This document shows positions 21,777-24,781 of a stretch of DNA of 24,781 nucleotides, piece by piece (position 1 is the first letter of the stretch; each line of letters opens with the position of its first letter). The DNA is from CALACW01 sp002431305 (GTDB lineage Bacteria > Bacillota > Clostridia > Oscillospirales > Acutalibacteraceae): NCBI GenBank assembly GCA_937890355.1, contig CALACW010000012.1, positions 1 to 24,781 of the forward strand, given 5' to 3'. Both the position numbers and the translations under genes were made by a program. The notes beneath the pieces are model-generated. The model searched no databases and was not told the DNA's origin. It was given only the letters and a program-made list of their open reading frames with translations.

Positions 21777-22295
21777 TTATTCGAATGTAACAACCTTACC
21801 CTCACTGCGCGTTTTATTCATATCAATGAGTCTCTGATTCGACGAACCTCTGAATCTGAGCGACAGATTTTTCTTTTCCTCAACGAATCTGCCGTCTACG
21901 AGCACGTCGATAATCGAGAGAATTTCATCGGTACATTCGCAGTTCGGATGCGAGCCCTTACTCGTCAATTCCTCATAAGTAAAGCCCGAGAAAGCCCATA
22001 TATTTTTATCGGGGAAACGGCGTTTTACTTCTTTTAAAAACGGAAGAAGCTCGCGCTGATTTTCAGGTTCGAACGGCTCGCCCCCTAAAAGGGTAAGCCC
22101 CTGAATATACGACTCGGAGAGCATTTTATATATTTTCTCTTTCGTCTCTTCGTCAAACTTCTTTCCGTAGTTGAAATCCCACGTCTGAGGCTGAAAGCAG
22201 TTCTTGCAGTGATTCGTACAGCCCGATACAAAGAGCGTGACGCGCACGCCCGTACCGTTGGCGATGTCGCAGTTCTTAATTTCTCCGTAGTTCAT
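21777..22295 (-). CDS. nrdG: Anaerobic ribonucleotide reductase activating protein
   Basis: A 172-residue radical-SAM protein that generates the glycyl radical on NrdD. The cluster motif is CTNHCKNC (Cys26, Cys30, Cys33), preceded by GTGVRVTLFVSGC, and the SAM-binding GGEPF is at about 71-75 in LTLLGGEPFEPEN. Length and motif order are those of NrdG. Its ATG overlaps the last base of the nrdD stop (TAATG), so translation is coupled; an AAGGAAAG stretch lies inside the end of nrdD. Expected to be co-regulated with nrdD. The C-terminal half (DVLVDGRFVEEKKNLSLRF, SSNQRLIDM) is also typical of the family. Confidence 0.96.
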   Translation of the reverse strand: MNYGEIKNCDIANGTGVRVTLFVSGCTNHCKNCFQPQTWDFNYGKKFDEETKEKIYKMLSESYIQGLTLLGGEPFEPENQRELLPFLKEVKRRFPDKNIWAFSGFTYEELTSKGSHPNCECTDEILSIIDVLVDGRFVEEKKNLSLRFRGSSNQRLIDMNKTRSEGKVVTFE

Positions 22296-24478
22296 TAAAG
22301 ATGCAGCACTCTTTCCTTAATCTCCTGCGTCCTGCCCTGGTTCCAGAACTGCGTGCCGATATATCCGCACGTACGTCTTGCAACGTTCATCTTGTCCTGG
22401 TCGGTGTTTCCGCACTGCGGGCATACCCAGATGAGCTTGCCGTCTTTTTCTTTTATCTCAATCTCACCGTCGTAACCGCAGACCTGACAGTAGTCACTCT
22501 TCGTGTTAAGCTCGGCATACATAATATTGTCATAAATAAAGCTGATAACCTGTAAAACTGCGTCAAGATTATGCTGCATGTTGGGAACCTCGACATAGCT
22601 TATCGCGCCGCCGGGAGAAAGCTCCTGGAACTGCGATTCGAATTTTAATTTATCGAACGCGTCGATAGGCTCGGTAACATGGATATGATAGCTGTTTGTG
22701 ATATATCCCTTGTCTGTAACGCCCTTGATTACGCCGAAACGTCTCTGAAGCGTTTTTGCAAATTTGTATGTCGTGGATTCAAGCGGCGTTCCGTAAAGAG
22801 AGTAGTCTATATTCTCCGCCTCTTTCCACTTCTTGCACGCGGCGTTGAGCGCACGCATTACTTTAAGTCCGAATTCCTTGCCCTCGGGCTCGGTGAGTTT
22901 CTTGCCGGTGACCTCGTAAACGCACTCCCAAAGTCCCGCGTAGCCGAGCGAAATGGTCGAATATCCGCCGTAAAGGAGTTTGTCTATCGTCTCGCCCTTT
23001 TTAAGTCTCGCAAGCGCACCGTGCTGCCAAAGAATAGGAGCAACGTCGGACGGGGTGCCTAAAAGTCTCTCGTGACGGCAGCGCAGAGCCTTGTGGCACA
23101 GGTCGAGTCTCTCGTCGAGAATTTCCCAGAATTTACTGGGATCCTTCTTATCCTCAACCGCCGTACACGCAACGTCGACAAGGTTAATCGTTACAACGCC
23201 CTGGTTGAATCTGCCGTAGTACTTCGGTTTGCCGTTCTCGTCAACATAAGGCGTAAGGAAGCTTCTGCATCCCATACATGTGTAGCAGTTGCCGTTGCCG
23301 TTTTTATCTATCTTTAATTTAAGCATTACCTTTTCGGAAATGTAGTCGGGAACCATTCTCTTCGCCGTGCACTTTGCCGCAAGCTCGGTAAGGTAATAAT
23401 AAGGCGTGCCGGGATGAACGTTATCCTCCTCGAGAACGTATATAAGTTTCGGGAATGCGGGGGTAACCCATACGCCCTTTTCATTCTTAACGCCCTGATA
23501 TCTCTGAAGAAGAACCTCCTCGATTATAATAGCGAGATCCTTTTTCTCCTGCTCGTTCTTAGCCTCGTTAAGATACATTGAAACCGTTACGAACGGAGCC
23601 TGACCGTTTGTCGTTAAAAGAGTTACGACCTGATACTGAATTGTCTGAACGCCTCTGCGTATTTCGTCTCTTAATCTCGTTTCGACAAGGCGTGAAATCT
23701 GCTCTTTATTAAGATTCGAATGAATATCCTCGTTCTCAGCCTCGACCTCTTTATAAAGGCGCTCACGGCTTACCTGTACGAACGGAGCTAAATGCGTAAG
23801 GGAAATCGACTGTCCGCCGTACTGGTTGGACGCGACCTGCGCGATTATCTGCGTTGCGATATTGCACGCGGTGGAAAAGCTGTGGGGTCTCTCAATAAGC
23901 GTTCCGGTGATAACTGTGCCGTTTTCGAGCATATCTTCAAGATTGACAAGGTCGCAGTTATGCATGTGCTGTGCGAAATAGTCGGAGTCGTGGAAGTGAA
24001 TTATGCCCTGCTCGTGCGCGTCGACGATATCCTGCGGGAGGAGAATTCTCTCCGTAATATCTCTCGATACCTCGCCCGCCATGTAGTCTCTCTGCGTGGA
24101 GTTTACAACGGGGTTTTTATTCGCGTTTTCCTGCTTCGCCTCTTCGTTGTTGCACTCGATAAGGCTCAGTATCTTGTCGTCAGTCGTGTTCGACTGACGG
24201 ACGAGCGCTCTTTTATATCTGTATGTGATATAAGTCTTTGCAACCTCAAAAGTTCCGTGAGCCATGATCATTTTCTCGACCATGTCCTGAACTTCCTCAA
24301 CGCTGGGCGATCTGCCGAGCTGTTCGCAGGAGAGAACGACGCTCTTTGCAATACGTTCAATCTGCATCTGAGTCAGTCTCTCGTGCTCTGAGACGGCGTC
24401 GTTTGCGCGCGAAACGGCTCTGATAATTTTGTTAATGTCGAAATCGGCTTCCGAGCCGTTTCTCTTGATAATCTTCAC
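22295..24478 (-). CDS. nrdD: Anaerobic ribonucleoside-triphosphate reductase (class III)
   Basis: A 727-residue glycyl-radical enzyme that reduces ribonucleoside triphosphates to deoxy forms under anoxia. It has an N-terminal ATP-cone (about 1-95, with KRNGSEADFDINKIIRAV), the catalytic barrel with CYTCMGCRS, a C-terminal zinc site of two CxxC pairs (CQVCG and CPQCG), and the glycyl radical loop RRTCGYIG with Gly705 as the radical position. Start codon is GTG at 24478 (complement CAC), with GAGGGG eight bases upstream. It is the first gene of nrdD-nrdG. A promoter with an overlapping NrdR-like box lies about 125 bp upstream. Presence of class III enzyme and no oxygen-dependent one in the window agrees with an anaerobic host. 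Confidence 0.97.
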   Translation of the reverse strand: MKIIKRNGSEADFDINKIIRAVSRANDAVSEHERLTQMQIERIAKSVVLSCEQLGRSPSVEEVQDMVEKMIMAHGTFEVAKTYITYRYKRALVRQSNTTDDKILSLIECNNEEAKQENANKNPVVNSTQRDYMAGEVSRDITERILLPQDIVDAHEQGIIHFHDSDYFAQHMHNCDLVNLEDMLENGTVITGTLIERPHSFSTACNIATQIIAQVASNQYGGQSISLTHLAPFVQVSRERLYKEVEAENEDIHSNLNKEQISRLVETRLRDEIRRGVQTIQYQVVTLLTTNGQAPFVTVSMYLNEAKNEQEKKDLAIIIEEVLLQRYQGVKNEKGVWVTPAFPKLIYVLEEDNVHPGTPYYYLTELAAKCTAKRMVPDYISEKVMLKLKIDKNGNGNCYTCMGCRSFLTPYVDENGKPKYYGRFNQGVVTINLVDVACTAVEDKKDPSKFWEILDERLDLCHKALRCRHERLLGTPSDVAPILWQHGALARLKKGETIDKLLYGGYSTISLGYAGLWECVYEVTGKKLTEPEGKEFGLKVMRALNAACKKWKEAENIDYSLYGTPLESTTYKFAKTLQRRFGVIKGVTDKGYITNSYHIHVTEPIDAFDKLKFESQFQELSPGGAISYVEVPNMQHNLDAVLQVISFIYDNIMYAELNTKSDYCQVCGYDGEIEIKEKDGKLIWVCPQCGNTDQDKMNVARRTCGYIGTQFWNQGRTQEIKERVLHL

Positions 24479-24504
24479 TTTATTAACCCCTCAACGATAA
24501 ATTT

Positions 24505-24622
24505 ACACAATATATAAATATATGAGAACCGAATCGCAAGATATATACATCTTGTGCTTCAATTCGGCTCTCTGATGCTATATGTTGTATAGCGAGCAAA
24601 ACTATAATAGTACATATTGTGC
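24505..24622. promoter_or_regulatory. NrdR-like boxes upstream of nrdD
   Basis: Four AT-rich palindromic 16-18-mers: 24505-24520 (ACACAATATATAAATA), 24537-24554 (CAAGAT-N6-ATCTTG), 24577-24593 (GCTATA-N5-TATAGC) and 24607-24622 (minus strand GCACAATATGTACTAT). The first and last match the NrdR consensus acaCwAtATaTwGtgt best. The last lies between the -35 and -10 boxes. NrdR is the nucleotide-sensing repressor of nrd operons in most Bacillota; its gene is not in the window. Centre distances (about 33, 40 and 30 bp) are near the usual 31-32 bp for only part of the set. Confidence 0.6.
24524..24572 (-). other. Strong hairpin in the nrdD leader
   Basis: Arms 24524-24534 and 24562-24572 match at 10 of 11 positions and enclose the palindrome CAAGAT...ATCTTG (24537-24554), giving a long interrupted stem inside the predicted nrdD 5' leader. 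There is no U-run, so it is not a plain attenuator. It may be an RNA stabiliser or a DNA operator. Confidence 0.55.
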
Positions 24623-24632
24623 CCGCTGTCAA
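24604..24632 (-). promoter_or_regulatory. Predicted promoter of nrdD-nrdG
   Basis: On the minus strand TTGACA (24632-24627), 17-bp spacer, TATTAT (24609-24604). This is a strong sigma-A-type match and overlaps an NrdR-like box, giving a leader of about 120 nt before the GTG start. Confidence 0.8.
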
Positions 24633-24676
24633 TATCAAATTACCTATTTTTTAAAGATTGTCAACTTTAACAAAAA

Positions 24677-24781
24677 TCACTTAATCAGTTCTTTCGCCTG
24701 CTTGCCCGTTATCTCCGAACACGAAAGCGTAAGAATTTCGGCGCGTTTTACACACTCGGAAGCGGAATTTATACCGCTGAC
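24677..24781 (-). CDS. C-terminal end of an unidentified gene (partial)
   Basis: The last 34 codons of a minus-strand frame open at the window edge, ending with TGA at 24677-24679. The visible part contains CVKRAEILTLSCSEITGKQ and ends in AKELIK. Codon usage resembles the neighbouring genes, and the position upstream of the nrdD promoter fits a gene ending there. Not enough sequence is present to name a family; no terminator is seen between its stop and the nrdD promoter, 45 bp on. Confidence 0.55.
   Translation of the reverse strand, partial: VSGINSASECVKRAEILTLSCSEITGKQAKELIK

Noticed and set aside
23792..24391. 199-codon plus-strand open frame inside nrdD
   Set aside because: nrdD is unambiguous on the other strand through this region; the frame has no ribosome binding site or known motif.

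Overview
The window reads as a chromosome segment of a low-to-moderate GC anaerobic Clostridia member (Bacillota), most likely an uncultured gut lineage. Reasons: strong AGGAGG-type ribosome binding sites, TTGACA/TATAAT promoters, rho-independent hairpins with U-tracts, a class III (oxygen-sensitive) ribonucleotide reductase with its activase, a Dlt-like surface-modification operon, and GLUG/DUF4091 surface proteins. The taxon is an inference from gene content, not a match. No tRNA, rRNA, CRISPR array, transposase or phage gene was seen.

Layout. 1-282: hairpin-rich edge ending in a large symmetric palindrome that overlays the promoter of an HxlR-family regulator (283-612). 613-2279: a three-gene toxin-antitoxin module of the HipBST type (hipB, hipS, hipT) behind three operators spaced exactly 41 bp apart, closed by a terminator. 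2303-6986: two divergent carbohydrate-related genes, a membrane-anchored DUF4091 protein and a GH38 alpha-mannosidase. 6987-7840: an 854-bp stretch without a convincing gene, holding a long inverted repeat. 7841-13413: a tight five-gene operon of DltA-like ligase, fold-III PLP decarboxylase, carrier protein, MBOAT acyltransferase and SGNH protein. 13451-13797: two terminators and copy 1 of a 103-bp repeat. 13798-16967 (minus): a sulfatase-fold protein that has lost almost every catalytic residue, and a PutP-like sodium:solute symporter. 17132-19246: an HD-domain hydrolase and an M20 peptidase with a signal anchor, followed by copy 2 of the 103-bp repeat in inverse orientation. 19407-21341 (minus): a one-polypeptide ECF-sigma/transmembrane/GLUG fusion. 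21777-24478 (minus): nrdD-nrdG with NrdR-like boxes and a leader hairpin. 24677-24781: the C-terminal end of an unidentified minus-strand gene.

The most promising candidate for an undescribed system is the operon at 7841-13413. It has all the Dlt-type parts (ligase, carrier, MBOAT, SGNH) but the second gene is a LysA/ODC-type decarboxylase, translationally coupled to the ligase, and the ligase carries Ser where Bacillus DltA has the chirality-gating Cys. This suggests surface acylation with an amino acid other than D-alanine, possibly a decarboxylated one (GABA, beta-alanine) or lysine made from diaminopimelate. Other notable items are the sigma factor fused to an extracellular sensor, the pseudo-sulfatase, the altered phosphorylation loop of HipT, and the two geometrically regular operator arrays.
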